Assembly (NCBI GenBank): GCA_023389575.1
Contig: JAEWEG010000048.1
Coordinates: 1-52,676, forward strand
Reading direction: 5' to 3'
Source of the DNA: Chloroflexota bacterium
Lineage (GTDB): Bacteria; Chloroflexota; Chloroflexia; Thermomicrobiales; UBA6265
Length of the DNA stretch: 52,676 nt
The notes beneath the pieces are model-generated. The model was not told the origin of the DNA. It made no database searches and saw nothing but the letters and a program-made list of their open reading frames with translations. Shown piece by piece: positions 17,267 to 26,379 of this stretch. Each line of letters begins with the position of its first letter. Position 1 is the first letter of the stretch. The translations under genes and the position numbers were made by a program.

Positions 17267-17872
17267 CTATTCGGTGGCGCTGTTCCACCGCTCACGGTGC
17301 CAGATGGCGTCGAGCGAGCGGTGGCCGCGCTTGAGGGAACCGGATTTCTGGTCGGGGGCGGCGTGGCCGATCATGACCACGCCGATGGGTAGGTACTCGT
17401 CCGGGATGCCGAGGAGTTCCTGGAGGTCGGCGGGGTTGGGGACGCCGATGAAGGCGCCGCCGAGACCTTCGTTGACGGCCGCGAGCAGGAGCAGCATGAG
17501 CGAGCAGCCGGCGTCGGTGTGCCAGTAGGGGATTGGCCAGTTGATTTCGGACCCGTCGTCGTCGACCTTGTCAGGCTCGTTGTAGCGGTCGTGATAGAGC
17601 TTCTCGCTGGTGCAGATCACGATCTGGACCGGGGCGCCGGAGATGAAGGGATCGAACCCGCCCTCGACGTAGTGTTCCTCGCCACCGATGCGCCCGATGG
17701 CCTGGCGAGTTCCGGGATCGGTGATGGTCACGAAAACGACGCCCTGGCTGAACCCGGCGCTGGGAGCGCGCTGGGCGGTGGCGATGATGCGCTCGAGCGT
17801 GTCGGGAGCAACGGGTTCTGGCGTGAAGTTGCGAACCATGCGGCGTTTGCGTACGACATCGGCGAATTCCAT
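17267..17872 (-). CDS. Nitroreductase-family FMN oxidoreductase
   Basis: The 201-residue protein has the nitroreductase fold signatures. These are an N-terminal RKRRMVRNFTPEPV with the Arg residues that bind FMN phosphate, RAPSAGFSQG, and a C-terminal GGAFIGVPNPADLQELLGIP followed by PIGVVMIGHA. Such enzymes reduce nitro compounds, quinones or flavins with NAD(P)H. ATG 17872 begins the conserved MEFADVVRKRR start; the longer open frame runs into the next gene and is an artefact. It lies four bases downstream of an F420-type gene, so the two form an operon. Confidence 0.88.
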   Translation of the reverse strand: MEFADVVRKRRMVRNFTPEPVAPDTLERIIATAQRAPSAGFSQGVVFVTITDPGTRQAIGRIGGEEHYVEGGFDPFISGAPVQIVICTSEKLYHDRYNEPDKVDDDGSEINWPIPYWHTDAGCSLMLLLLAAVNEGLGGAFIGVPNPADLQELLGIPDEYLPIGVVMIGHAAPDQKSGSLKRGHRSLDAIWHRERWNSATE

Positions 17873-17876
17873 GCGA

Positions 17877-18272
17877 TCAGTCCTCCGTGATCGGATTGGC
17901 GGTGACGTGAAGAAAGTCTCGCACGCCGAGGATGGCAAGGGCACGGCGGACGAGCCAGGGGAGCGGCTGCTGGTCGGGGTGCCCGTGGATGACGCGGGGG
18001 TTCGTAAGGCGCCATTCCTGATTGCGGTAGGTGGCGGTGACGAACCCGGCGGCCTGGAGGTTCTGGAGCCAGTCGGTGCGGGCACCGTAGGTGAGGGCGA
18101 GGACGAACTCGTCACCGTGACGGAAGGCCCAGACCGGGGTGGTGTAGGACGCGCCGCTCGATCGGCCGGTGTGGTGAACCAGCATGAATGGTGGGACGCG
18201 CGGTCCGAAGGCGCGGGCGATCGGGTTGATCCAGTAGCGGTTCGTGCGGGCGACGAAGTGTGGAAGAGGCAT
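17877..18272 (-). CDS. Deazaflavin (F420)-dependent nitroreductase-like protein
   Basis: The 131-residue protein resembles the Ddn/DUF385 family of split-barrel F420-dependent oxidoreductases. It shows the typical early NPIARAFGPRVPPFMLVHHTGRSSG, then TPVWAFRHGDEFVL and the AxxGxxTDWxxNLxAAG pattern. ATG 18272 is preferred to 18293 because the shorter product matches family length and GGAG lies just upstream. It is upstream of, and probably co-transcribed with, the nitroreductase gene. It implies that the host can make F420, though no F420 biosynthesis gene is in the window. Confidence 0.85.
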   Translation of the reverse strand: MPLPHFVARTNRYWINPIARAFGPRVPPFMLVHHTGRSSGASYTTPVWAFRHGDEFVLALTYGARTDWLQNLQAAGFVTATYRNQEWRLTNPRVIHGHPDQQPLPWLVRRALAILGVRDFLHVTANPITED

Positions 18273-18324
18273 GGTGGGCTTGCTCCGTATCATAGATTAA
18301 GGAATGGGTGGACAGTCCAGCATT

Positions 18325-18366
18325 CATGTACATTTGACGTGCGCGAGAGTTGGAGCAACGTACATG
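18325..18366 (+). promoter_or_regulatory. Inverted repeat at the first AbrB gene start
   Basis: CATGTAC at 18325-18331 is repeated in inverse as GTACATG at 18360-18366, and the second arm contains the start codon. AbrB-type antitoxins commonly repress their own promoters, so this is a candidate autoregulatory site in the divergent gap. Confidence 0.45.
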
Positions 18367-18678
18367 AAATCCGTGGTGATTAACAAGAGTGGGCGGATCA
18401 CCTTGCCAGTAGATTTGCGGCGCAGGCAAGGATGGAAGGCTGGTGATCGCATACTCGTGAGTGAGAACGCGAAAGGGGAGATCGTACTCACCCGGATGCG
18501 GACCGTCGAGGAACTCACAGGCGTTTTCAAGCTCAGGCCGGGAGTCAAGGCCGATCCGGATTTCGGGAATATCATCCATGACGTGATGGAAGAGGCCGCC
18601 GAGCGACTTGTTGCCGAGACGCGTGATGAACATGACGCCGAACGCAGGCAAGGCGAAGGCGACGGGCTGTTAGGATGA
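18364..18678 (+). CDS. AbrB/MazE-type antitoxin
   Basis: The 104-residue protein has an N-terminal SpoVT/AbrB swapped-hairpin domain (MKSVVINKSGRITLPVDLRR and WKAGDRILV) that binds DNA as a dimer. A C-terminal tail contains DPDFGNIIHDVMEEAAERL. ATG 18364 is chosen because the AbrB domain starts there; the upstream start at 18304 adds a non-homologous leader. No toxin gene follows directly; instead a second AbrB gene with a similar tail lies 31 bases downstream, then a PIN toxin. It may be a duplicated antitoxin acting on the same toxin or on one elsewhere. Confidence 0.83.
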   Translation: MKSVVINKSGRITLPVDLRRRQGWKAGDRILVSENAKGEIVLTRMRTVEELTGVFKLRPGVKADPDFGNIIHDVMEEAAERLVAETRDEHDAERRQGEGDGLLG

Positions 18679-18709
18679 AGCCAGATTGATCATGCGTGAG
18701 GAGTGAAAC

Positions 18710-18991
18710 ATGGTCGTGGACAGCCACAGAGCCCAAATTGGAGCGGATGGACAACTGGCCATCCCGGATGATCTGCGACGAGATATAGGATTGGAGCCCG
18801 GAGACACTGTCGAGATATCCACCGACGGTCGAGGCACCCTCACCGTCCAGCGTGCCACATTGACCATTGAAGAACTGGATGGAATCCTCCCGGCGCTTGA
18901 CCGCGAGGTGGACGATGACTTCGGCAATCTGATCCGCGAGGCGACCGGTGATGCCGTCGAGCGTCGAATGCGCCGGTCTGAACTCGAGTGA
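18710..18991 (+). CDS. vapB: VapB-type AbrB antitoxin
   Basis: The 93-residue protein has the AbrB domain (AQIGADGQLAIPDDLRRDIG and LEPGDTVEI). Its tail DDDFGNLIREATGDAVERR closely resembles the tail of the upstream antitoxin, and such tails normally bind and inhibit the toxin. Its stop overlaps the start of the PIN gene (GTGA), the classic arrangement for a VapBC pair with translational coupling. Confidence 0.87.
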   Translation: MVVDSHRAQIGADGQLAIPDDLRRDIGLEPGDTVEISTDGRGTLTVQRATLTIEELDGILPALDREVDDDFGNLIREATGDAVERRMRRSELE

Positions 18992-19434
18992 TCTTTCTTG
19001 ATGCCAACATCATCCTCAGATTGTTGACCACAGCCACTTCTCCCAAGACTCGACGCATGAAGGCACAGGCCCGCGCCCTATTCCACCAAATCGAGCGTGG
19101 CGAGATCCCCGCGACGACTAGCGAGGTGGTCTTGCATGAAGTCGCGTACGTTCTTACCTCCTCTCGGCAATATGCCCTGCGGCCAGAGGAGGACGTTCCG
19201 CTTCTTGAGTCCATTCTGAGGAAGAGGGGGATGAGATTCCCGGGGGATGACAGCACGATCTATCTCAGGGCTGTGGAAATCTGGGCCCAGCATCCCAGGC
19301 TCGAGTTTTCGGATTCGGTGATCGCGGCGCGATGCGAGGCCGAAGGGCATGAACTGGCGACGTTCGACCGGCATTTTGGCCGGATCGAGGGGCTCGCGCA
19401 GTGGGCCCCGAGTGATGCCCCCACTGTCGAATGA
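18988..19434 (+). CDS. vapC: PIN-domain ribonuclease toxin
   Basis: The 148-residue protein is a PIN-fold ribonuclease. The acidic metal-binding set is visible: Asp5 in MIFLDAN, Glu in VVLHEVAYVL, Asp in FSDSVIAARC and Asp in ATFDRHF. VapC toxins cleave tRNA or rRNA and are neutralised by the co-encoded VapB. The GTG start overlaps the vapB stop by four bases. The frame is complete, so the toxin is probably active. Confidence 0.9.
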   Translation: MIFLDANIILRLLTTATSPKTRRMKAQARALFHQIERGEIPATTSEVVLHEVAYVLTSSRQYALRPEEDVPLLESILRKRGMRFPGDDSTIYLRAVEIWAQHPRLEFSDSVIAARCEAEGHELATFDRHFGRIEGLAQWAPSDAPTVE

Positions 19435-19604
19435 GAAGAGATGGCCGTGCGGGTGGGCCCGCGTTGCTCGGTTGGCGTTCACGTGGTGCCCGAGTTGTTG
19501 CGCCAGGCCTGGCGGCGGTGTAGTGTGCGCGGAGCGGGGCGGCCAGATGGCTGCCCATTTCGTGGCGGGTTCCGCCTGACCGAGGAATGCGGGTTATCCA
19601 AACC

Positions 19605-20678
19605 ATGACTGCAGAAGAGACGTTTCGCCCCGTGACCCCGGACGAGCTTTCTGGCCGTCCAGTGCGGATGGCGGTGATTGGAACCGGTGGCATGGGCGGT
19701 GTCCATGCGCGCGGGATGCGGGCGAACCCGGATATCGACCTGACGTGGGTGGTGGACATCGACCTGGAGCGGGCGGAAACGCTGGCTGGGGAGACCGCAG
19801 CCAGGGCGACCGCGTCGATGGACGAGGCGCTGGCCGATCCGGCGCTGGACGCGGTGCTGATCGCGCTGCCGACGAGCCTGCACCGGATGGCCACCGAGGC
19901 CGCGGCGAAGGCCGGCAAGCATGTGTTCTGCGAAAAGCCGATCGCCAGGACCTCCGAGGACGGGCGGGCGATGGTGGCGGCCTGCGAGGCGGCCGGCGTG
20001 ACCCTCATGATCGGGCACGTGGTGCGGTTCTTCCCGGAGTACCAGCGGATCAAGGAGATCCTGGACCGCGACGAGATCGGGCGGGTGGCGACGGTTCGGG
20101 CCAAGCGCACGAACCCTCCCGTACAGGAGCGCAGTCCGTGGTTCGCCGACGTGGAGAAGAACGGCGGCGTGGTGCTGGACCTGATGGTTCACGAACTGGA
20201 CACCCTCTGCTGGCTGTTCGGCGATGTGGAGCGCCTCTTCGCCCACGGGCTGACCTTCACCCCCGTGCAGCCGAAGCGGGACTATGCCGCGGCATCGCTG
20301 AAGTTCAGGAGCGGGGTGATCGCCCATATCGAAAGCAGTTGGGCGCACTCCAACCACCGAACCTCGATCGAGGTGGCGGGCCAGTACGGCCTGATCAATT
20401 TCAGCAGCGAGCGGGCGGCTTCCCTGGTGGTGGAGCGCAATACGCCGCTGACGGAGAATCTCGACCGGCCAGCCCGCGTCTATGCGCGCCCATCGGTGAT
20501 GGGACCGCACGCCCGCGAGGTGGCGCATTTCGCGCGCTGCCTGAAGACCGGCGAGCCAGTGCTGGTCAACGGCGACGATGGCGTCCGGGCGATTACCCTG
20601 GCGAACTCGGTGCTGGATTCGATGCGAACGGGCCAGCCGGTGCACTTCGGTGCCGATGGCTCGGTGGTGACCCGGTAG
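19605..20678 (+). CDS. Gfo/Idh/MocA-family oxidoreductase
   Basis: The 357-residue protein has an N-terminal Rossmann domain (MAVIGTGGMGGVHARGM) for NAD(P). The family signature HVFCEKPIARTSED follows, with the conserved EKP Lys, and then a C-terminal dimerisation/substrate domain containing GGVVLDLMVHELDTLCWLFG. Members oxidise or reduce sugars, inositols or bile pigments. ATG 19605 is used; ATG 19587 is an in-frame alternative and neither has a well-spaced ribosome site. A paralogue follows 72 bases later, and an ABC importer after that, suggesting catabolism of an imported carbohydrate-like compound. The substrate is not identifiable. Confidence 0.88.
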   Translation: MTAEETFRPVTPDELSGRPVRMAVIGTGGMGGVHARGMRANPDIDLTWVVDIDLERAETLAGETAARATASMDEALADPALDAVLIALPTSLHRMATEAAAKAGKHVFCEKPIARTSEDGRAMVAACEAAGVTLMIGHVVRFFPEYQRIKEILDRDEIGRVATVRAKRTNPPVQERSPWFADVEKNGGVVLDLMVHELDTLCWLFGDVERLFAHGLTFTPVQPKRDYAAASLKFRSGVIAHIESSWAHSNHRTSIEVAGQYGLINFSSERAASLVVERNTPLTENLDRPARVYARPSVMGPHAREVAHFARCLKTGEPVLVNGDDGVRAITLANSVLDSMRTGQPVHFGADGSVVTR

Positions 20679-20750
20679 GGGCCGCATCCGTTTGGATCGA
20701 GGGTTTGGACAGATGGCCCGCGCGATGAGACGGGCAAAGGCGAGACGACA

Positions 20751-21755
20751 ATGACAGATCAGGCGGCGCCCATTCGATTGGGTATCGTGAGCTTCGCACA
20801 CTCACACAACTACGGGTTTTCGGCTGGGGCCCTGACCCTGCCGGGCGTGTCGATCAGCGCGGTATGGGACGACGACGCCGAGCGTGGCCGGGCGGCCGCG
20901 GAGCGGTTTGGCGTGGAGTTCGAGGCGGACCTCGATGCGTTGCTGGCGCGGGACGACATCGACGCGGTGATCGTGGGGTCGGAGAACGTGAACCACGCGA
21001 AGCACACCATCGCGGCGGCCAACGCCGGCAAGCACGTGCTGTGCGAGAAGCCGCTGGCGACCACCGTGGCCGACGCCCAGGCGATGGTGGACGCCTGTGA
21101 GCGCAACGGGGTGAAGCTGCAAACGGCTTTCCCGGTGCGGTTCATTCCGGCCACGATCGCCCTGCGGGACGCGGTCCGGCGGGGAGCGGTTGGCAAGCCG
21201 CTGGTCGTGGCGGCGCGGAACCCGGGCACGTGCCCGCACAGCTGGTTCGTGGACCCGGCGCTGTCTGGCGGCGGCGCGGTGATGGACCACACCGTGCACG
21301 TGGTGGACGTGTTGCGGTGGATGTTCGACGCCGAGGTGACCGAGGTGTACGCCGAGATGGACACCCGCGTTTACGACATTCCCGTAGATGACACCGGGCT
21401 GCTGATGATGAAGATGAGCAATGGGATATCAGTAAGCCTGGACACCTCGTGGTCGCGGCCGGGCTCCTGGCCGACCTGGGGTGGTGTCGAGATCGAGGTG
21501 ATCGGCGAGGAAGGCGTGCTCTCGCTGGATGCGTTCGCCGATACGCTGGAGGTGGCCGAAACCCGGAACGGCACCTACACCTGGCGTCCCGTGGAGGGCG
21601 TGGGCGATTCGGAGATGGTGCGGGGGTTCGTGGAAGCGATTCGCAACGACACGCCGACCGAGCCATCGGGCGTGGATGGCCTGCGGGCGGTGGAAGTCAC
21701 GCTGGCGGCCTATGCCTCGGCCAAGGCTGGGAAGCCGGTTCCGGTTTCCGCCTGA
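20751..21755 (+). CDS. Gfo/Idh/MocA-family oxidoreductase (second copy)
   Basis: The 334-residue protein shares the family fold with its upstream neighbour but only limited sequence identity. It begins IRLGIVSFAHSHNYGF, a variant in which the Gly-rich loop is replaced by SFAHSHN, a form found in dehydrogenases of this family that start with a His-rich turn. The EKP motif is in HVLCEKPLATTVADA, and MDHTVHVVDVLRWMF carries the conserved catalytic-region His. It is followed by a terminator-like hairpin, so the dehydrogenase pair and the ABC genes are probably separate transcripts. Confidence 0.88.
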   Translation: MTDQAAPIRLGIVSFAHSHNYGFSAGALTLPGVSISAVWDDDAERGRAAAERFGVEFEADLDALLARDDIDAVIVGSENVNHAKHTIAAANAGKHVLCEKPLATTVADAQAMVDACERNGVKLQTAFPVRFIPATIALRDAVRRGAVGKPLVVAARNPGTCPHSWFVDPALSGGGAVMDHTVHVVDVLRWMFDAEVTEVYAEMDTRVYDIPVDDTGLLMMKMSNGISVSLDTSWSRPGSWPTWGGVEIEVIGEEGVLSLDAFADTLEVAETRNGTYTWRPVEGVGDSEMVRGFVEAIRNDTPTEPSGVDGLRAVEVTLAAYASAKAGKPVPVSA

Positions 21756-21788
21756 CATACCAAATTCCGAACGACACCAACTGATGGG

Positions 21789-21820
21789 GGGCCGGGTTGT
21801 GCAACGACACAAGCCGGCCC
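21789..21820 (+). terminator. Terminator after the dehydrogenase pair
   Basis: GGGCCGG and TTGTG (21789-21801, one unpaired G) pair with CACAA and CCGGCCC (21808-21820) around a six-base loop. It lies 33 bases after the stop at 21755. The remaining spacer to 22049 shows no gene and no convincing promoter. Confidence 0.7.
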
Positions 21821-22049
21821 TTGCCGTGTGGTCCGACTTGAGCGATGCGTGCGGCGATTTGTATACATCTTGGCTGAGCTTGGTTGCATTGCCCCCTCGC
21901 GGACTATTATCCTGACGCCACATTCCGGCTTGTACGCCGACACGGATGAGAGCATTTTTCTGGATTGCGTTCTCCGCATGGACAGGGCATCGAACCCGGC
22001 CGTGAGAACGAGCGCGGACAACCGGTGATTCGTGAAAGGGGTATCCCCG

Positions 22050-23141
22050 ATGGCGGATATTGCCAATGTATCGGGAACCGCCTTGCCAGCGGAGAACGTG
22101 GCCGAACAGGATCCTCCCTGGATCAAGCGCGTGGCCGGGAGCTTCGTGTTCCGGCGGGTGCTCAGGGCGATCCTGACCATCTTCGTCGTCTCGACCATGA
22201 TCTTCTTCCTGGTGCGTTTGCTGCCTGGCGACCCGGTTCAGGTCTATATCAACCAGCAGATGACCCAGTACGGGTACTCCTACGACGACGCCAAGAACAT
22301 GGCCCAGTCGCTGTATTCGATCGATGTCGACCAGCCATTGATCGGACAGTACTTCGACTACATGTCCGGTCTCTTGCAGGGCGATCTTGGGCAGTCGATC
22401 ACCAGCCCCGGCAACTCTGTCCTCTCCATCATCAACTCGCGCATCTGGTGGACGATCTTTAGCGTGGGGACGGCGCTCCTGCTGTCGTTCGCCATCGGGT
22501 CGGTCCTCGGCATGCTGATGGCGTACCGGCGCAACACCCCGTCGGAAGGCCTGCTCTCCGGATTCGCCTCGATAACGCAGTCGATTCCCAACTACCTGCT
22601 GGCCATCCTAATCATCATTACGTTCGGGGTGCGGCTGGGCTGGATTCCCTTCACCAAAATGCGGGGAGCCATTTCCTCGGGGCAGGAGGTGGAGTTCAGC
22701 TGGGCCTTTTTCAAGGACATCACCTACCACGCCTCGCTTCCGATCGCGGTGTACGTGTTCACCTCGATTGGCGGCTGGATGTTGCTGATGAAGAGCAGCA
22801 CGATTTCGGCGCTGGAAGAAGATTTCGTGACCGCGGCACGCGCCAGGGGAGTCCCTGAATGGCGGGTGCTCTTCTTTTACGTGGGCCGCAACGCGATTCT
22901 GCCCCTGTTCACCCAACTCACCATCGCGATTGGATTCGTGGTCGGCGGGTCGCTGCTGGTGGAGCCGATCTTCCAGTACGAGGGGATTGGGCAGCGGTTG
23001 TTCCAGGCCATTCAGCGACGCGACTACACGCTGCTGCAGGGCATTTTCCTGATGATCACGATATCGGTGGTGCTGGCGAACCTGGCGGCTGACCTGCTGT
23101 ATAGCCGGCTCGATCCGCGCATCCGGTCGGGGAGCAACTAA
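22050..23141 (+). CDS. Dpp/Opp-type ABC transporter permease (DppB-like)
   Basis: The 363-residue integral membrane protein is the first permease of a peptide/nickel/oligosaccharide-type importer. The DppB hallmark near the N-terminus is VVSTMIFFLVRLLPGDPV, and six membrane segments follow. The EAA loop, TAARARGVPEWRVLFFYVGRN, contacts the ATPase. ATG 22050 follows AAAGGGG; GTG 22032 is an alternative. The second permease starts two bases after the stop. Substrate type cannot be told from permease sequence alone. Confidence 0.92.
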   Translation: MADIANVSGTALPAENVAEQDPPWIKRVAGSFVFRRVLRAILTIFVVSTMIFFLVRLLPGDPVQVYINQQMTQYGYSYDDAKNMAQSLYSIDVDQPLIGQYFDYMSGLLQGDLGQSITSPGNSVLSIINSRIWWTIFSVGTALLLSFAIGSVLGMLMAYRRNTPSEGLLSGFASITQSIPNYLLAILIIITFGVRLGWIPFTKMRGAISSGQEVEFSWAFFKDITYHASLPIAVYVFTSIGGWMLLMKSSTISALEEDFVTAARARGVPEWRVLFFYVGRNAILPLFTQLTIAIGFVVGGSLLVEPIFQYEGIGQRLFQAIQRRDYTLLQGIFLMITISVVLANLAADLLYSRLDPRIRSGSN

Positions 23142-23143
23142 CC

Positions 23144-24064
23144 ATGTTTGACCAGGTAATACAACCCGCCGATGTGCAGACGGCGACCGATCCGCGGGAG
23201 TTCGCCCAGGCGCCGAAGCAGCGAAATTTCTGGCTGACTTTCGCGGCGCGGAACAAGACCGGGACCATCGCGTTCGGGGTATTCATCGCCATCCTGCTGC
23301 TGGCGTTCGTGGGGCCGTTCTTCATGCCCGACACGAACCCGAGCGATGGCCGCAACGTGTACGCCACTCCATCCAGGGACCATTGGCTGGGCACCGACTA
23401 CATGGCCAAGGACACCTGGTACCAGATCGTGAAGGGCGGCCGAAGCCTGCTGCTGGTGGCCGCGGCGGCGGCCCTGATGTCGACGGCGATCTCGGTGGTG
23501 TTCGGGGCGCTGGCCGCGATGATCGGCGGCAAGTTCGACGTGGCGGTGCTGACCATCACCGATGTGGTGCTGACGGTGCCGACCATCATCCTCCTGGGCG
23601 TGCTGGCGGCGTTCGTGAAGCTGAACAGCCCGTTCCTGCTGGCGCTGATCCTGGCGGTGACCGGGTGGCCGACCTTGTTGCGGGCGGTGCGCTCTCAGGT
23701 GCTTTCCCTGAAGGAGCGGGAGTACGTGGAGGCGGCCAGGATGCTCGACCTGGGCACTTCGCACCTGCTGTTCCGGGAAGTACTGCCGAACATGATGAGC
23801 TACATCGTGATCAACTTCGTGGCCGGCATGACCGGAGCGATCTACGGGCAGGTGATCCTCTACTTCCTGGGCCTCGTCTCGCTGGCGGGCAATAACTGGG
23901 GCCTCATGATCCAGCAGGGGTACGCCCAGGGCGCGCTGAACAACCGCGACGCGATGTGGTTCATCATGTCCCCGATCTTCATGATCACCATGCTCCAGCT
24001 TTCGCTGGTGCTGATGTCTCGCTCGCTGGAAGACATCTTCAACCCACGACTTCGCGAAGGGTAG
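23144..24064 (+). CDS. Dpp/Opp-type ABC transporter permease (DppC-like)
   Basis: The 306-residue protein is the second permease. It has an N-terminal cytoplasmic stretch, a first membrane segment (TIAFGVFIAILLLAFVGPFF), then an extracellular part with the family pattern HWLGTDYMAKDTW, and five further segments. The EAA loop is EYVEAARMLDLGTSHLLFRE, followed by LPNMMSYIVI. It starts two bases after the DppB-like gene and forms the channel with it. Confidence 0.93.
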   Translation: MFDQVIQPADVQTATDPREFAQAPKQRNFWLTFAARNKTGTIAFGVFIAILLLAFVGPFFMPDTNPSDGRNVYATPSRDHWLGTDYMAKDTWYQIVKGGRSLLLVAAAAALMSTAISVVFGALAAMIGGKFDVAVLTITDVVLTVPTIILLGVLAAFVKLNSPFLLALILAVTGWPTLLRAVRSQVLSLKEREYVEAARMLDLGTSHLLFREVLPNMMSYIVINFVAGMTGAIYGQVILYFLGLVSLAGNNWGLMIQQGYAQGALNNRDAMWFIMSPIFMITMLQLSLVLMSRSLEDIFNPRLREG

Positions 24065-24112
24065 CCAGGGTTCGCCGGAACTGGTGGATGGAGACCCGGG
24101 AGGATATGCAGA

Positions 24113-25246
24113 TTGGCGGTTGACGAGATGAGTACACCAGAGCAGAGCGAGGCCCAGCGCCGGAACGCGCTGCGCGGCACGGCGGAATCCACGGCGCCGG
24201 TGATCCTGTCCATCGAGGACCTCTGGGTGGAGTACAAAACGCCGGCTGGATGGATGCAGGCCGTGCGTGGCGTGACGCTGGATATTCGCCAGGGCGAGGC
24301 CGTGGCGTTGATTGGCGAGAGCGGATCGGGCAAGTCGACCCTGGGGTTCGCCTTGCTGCGGATGCTCGTTCGCACCGCGCGGGTGTCGAAGGGGAAGGCG
24401 ACCTATCGCGACAGTTCAGGCAAGACCCTGGACCTGTTCGGGATGAGCAACAAGGAGTTTCGCAAATTCCGCTGGCAGGAATGCGCGATGGTGTTCCAGG
24501 CGGCCCAGAACTCGCTGAACCCCGTGATGCGGGTGAGCGATACCTTTTACGAGACCGCCAAGGCCCACGGCATGACCAACAAGCGGCAGGTACGGGAGCG
24601 GACCCTGGACCTGCTGAAGGCGGTACAGCTGGACGCCGACCGCGTGTACAGCGCGTATCCGCACGAGCTTTCGGGCGGCATGCGGCAGCGTGTGTCGATC
24701 GCGCTAGCGCTGCTGCTGGAACCGCAATTGATCATCCTCGATGAGCCGACGACGGCGCTGGATATCCTGACGCAGCGCGCGATTATCGATGTGGTGAAGG
24801 ACCTGCGGGACAAGCTGGACTTCACCATGATCTTCATTTCGCACGACCTCTCGCTGGCGGCGGAATTGGCCGACCGGGTGGCGACGATGTACGCGGGCGA
24901 GCTGGTGGAATACGGTCCGGTGCGGGACGTGTTCTATGGACCGAAGCATCCGTACTCGGTGGGATTGCTGAACGCGGTGCCGCCGATCGTGGGCGAGGAG
25001 TTCACGCCGCTCACCGCGATTCCGGGCGCGACGCCGAACCTGCTGCGGATTCCGTCCGGGTGCCCATTCCACCCGCGTTGCCCATACGCCACGGAGATCT
25101 GCTCCCAGCAGGTGCCTCCGCTGATCGACCTCGGCGGAACGCACTTCGCGGCTTGCCATCACCACGACCAGGTGACGAAGGACCAGGAAATCTGGGAACG
25201 AATGGAAGAAGAGCGGATCGTGACCGCGAACATGTCGGCCGTGTAG
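24113..25246 (+). CDS. Dpp/Opp-type ABC transporter ATPase (DppD-like)
   Basis: The 377-residue ATPase shows Walker A GESGSGKST, the signature LSGGMRQR, Walker B LIILDEPTTALD and the switch His in FISHDLS. The C-terminal oligopeptide-transporter domain includes the Cys-rich GCPFHPRCPYATEIC. The TTG at 24113 has GGGAGGA at 24098-24104 at ideal spacing; ATG 24128 is in frame and possible but lacks a good ribosome site. It energises the importer with the second ATPase at 25331. Confidence 0.93.
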   Translation: MAVDEMSTPEQSEAQRRNALRGTAESTAPVILSIEDLWVEYKTPAGWMQAVRGVTLDIRQGEAVALIGESGSGKSTLGFALLRMLVRTARVSKGKATYRDSSGKTLDLFGMSNKEFRKFRWQECAMVFQAAQNSLNPVMRVSDTFYETAKAHGMTNKRQVRERTLDLLKAVQLDADRVYSAYPHELSGGMRQRVSIALALLLEPQLIILDEPTTALDILTQRAIIDVVKDLRDKLDFTMIFISHDLSLAAELADRVATMYAGELVEYGPVRDVFYGPKHPYSVGLLNAVPPIVGEEFTPLTAIPGATPNLLRIPSGCPFHPRCPYATEICSQQVPPLIDLGGTHFAACHHHDQVTKDQEIWERMEEERIVTANMSAV

Positions 25247-25330
25247 GTGAAGGATATCGCCGGGCGGCCGTTTCTTCGCCGGGTCCACGGTTGGCCGTGA
25301 CGTTTCCCGGTAGCATCGAGGACATGACTG

Positions 25331-26371
25331 ATGACTGAACCGATCATGCAGTTGCATCACCTGGTGAAGGAGTACGACACCAAGCGGGGGCCGATCAAGG
25401 CGGCCGACGACGTGTCGTTGACGATGAACGCGGGCGATATCCTCTGCCTGGTGGGTGAGAGCGGATCGGGCAAGACGACGGTGGCGCGGATGGCGGCCGG
25501 GATGATTACCCCGACCCGGGGCCAGGTGCTGTTCGAGGGCAAGGACATCACGAAGATGTCCAAGGCCGAGTTCAAGCAGTACCGGAAGTCGGTCCAGATC
25601 ATCCATCAGGACCCCTACGCCTCGCTGAACCCGGTGCACACGATTGGCGATACCTTGCGGGCGCCATTGCTGCATCACAAGATCGCGAAGAGCCGCCGCG
25701 AGGCCACGCAGAAGGCGGGCGAGCTGCTGGAGTTGGTGGACTGCCGGCCGGTGGAGAATTTCATCGACAAGTTCCCGCACCAGCTCTCGGGTGGGCAGCG
25801 CCAGCGAATATCGATCGCGCGGGCGATGACGCTGAACCCGCGGATGATCATCGCGGACGAATCGGTGTCGATGGTCGACGTGTCGATCCGGGTGAGCCTC
25901 CTCAACACGTTGCTGAAATTGCGGAACGAGCTTGGGGTGACGTTCCTGTTCATCACGCACGACCTGGCGGTGGTGAAGTACTTCGCCTGGGAAGGGCGCG
26001 TGGGCGTGATGTACGTGGGCAAGCTGGTTGAGTATGGGCGCACGCCGCAGATCATCGGGCGGTCAATGCATCCGTACACCAGGGCGTTGGCGGCGGCGAT
26101 TCCGGAAGCCGACCCGGACCTGACGCGCTCCAAGAACAAGCTGGAGTTGCGGAGCCTGGATATCCCGAACCTGAGCAACCTGCCGAGTGGCTGCGTATTC
26201 CACCCGCGCTGCACGTTCTGGGAGGCTGGCCTGTGCGATACGCAGATTCCGCCCCTGGTGGACGTGGGCAACGGCCGGGAAGTGGCCTGCCACGTGGTGG
26301 TGCGGGATATCGCCAACGGTGGTGACGGCATTACCCTGCTGAACGAGGGCATGAGCAGTGCGGCCGACTGA
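25331..26371 (+). CDS. Dpp/Opp-type ABC transporter ATPase (DppF-like)
   Basis: The 346-residue ATPase has Walker A GESGSGKTT, the signature LSGGQRQR and the switch His in FITHDLA. The C-terminal GCVFHPRCTFWEAGLC is typical of the family's Cys-containing tail. The Walker B region reads MIIADESVSMVD, where Ser replaces the near-invariant Pro of DEP and Met-Val replaces Ala-Leu in the D-loop; the catalytic Glu is kept. The gene begins 84 bases after the first ATPase. The two ATPases are expected to form a heterodimer. Confidence 0.92.
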   Translation: MTEPIMQLHHLVKEYDTKRGPIKAADDVSLTMNAGDILCLVGESGSGKTTVARMAAGMITPTRGQVLFEGKDITKMSKAEFKQYRKSVQIIHQDPYASLNPVHTIGDTLRAPLLHHKIAKSRREATQKAGELLELVDCRPVENFIDKFPHQLSGGQRQRISIARAMTLNPRMIIADESVSMVDVSIRVSLLNTLLKLRNELGVTFLFITHDLAVVKYFAWEGRVGVMYVGKLVEYGRTPQIIGRSMHPYTRALAAAIPEADPDLTRSKNKLELRSLDIPNLSNLPSGCVFHPRCTFWEAGLCDTQIPPLVDVGNGREVACHVVVRDIANGGDGITLLNEGMSSAAD

Positions 26372-26379
26372 GCAAGTCC

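Noticed and set aside
15055..17295. 746-residue minus-strand frame opposite the protease gene
   Set aside because: It mirrors the codon bias of the plus-strand gene and shows no domain.
24106..24123. Five-codon leader frame before the DppD-like gene
   Set aside because: The ribosome site is too close to its ATG and better spaced for the TTG start of the ATPase gene.
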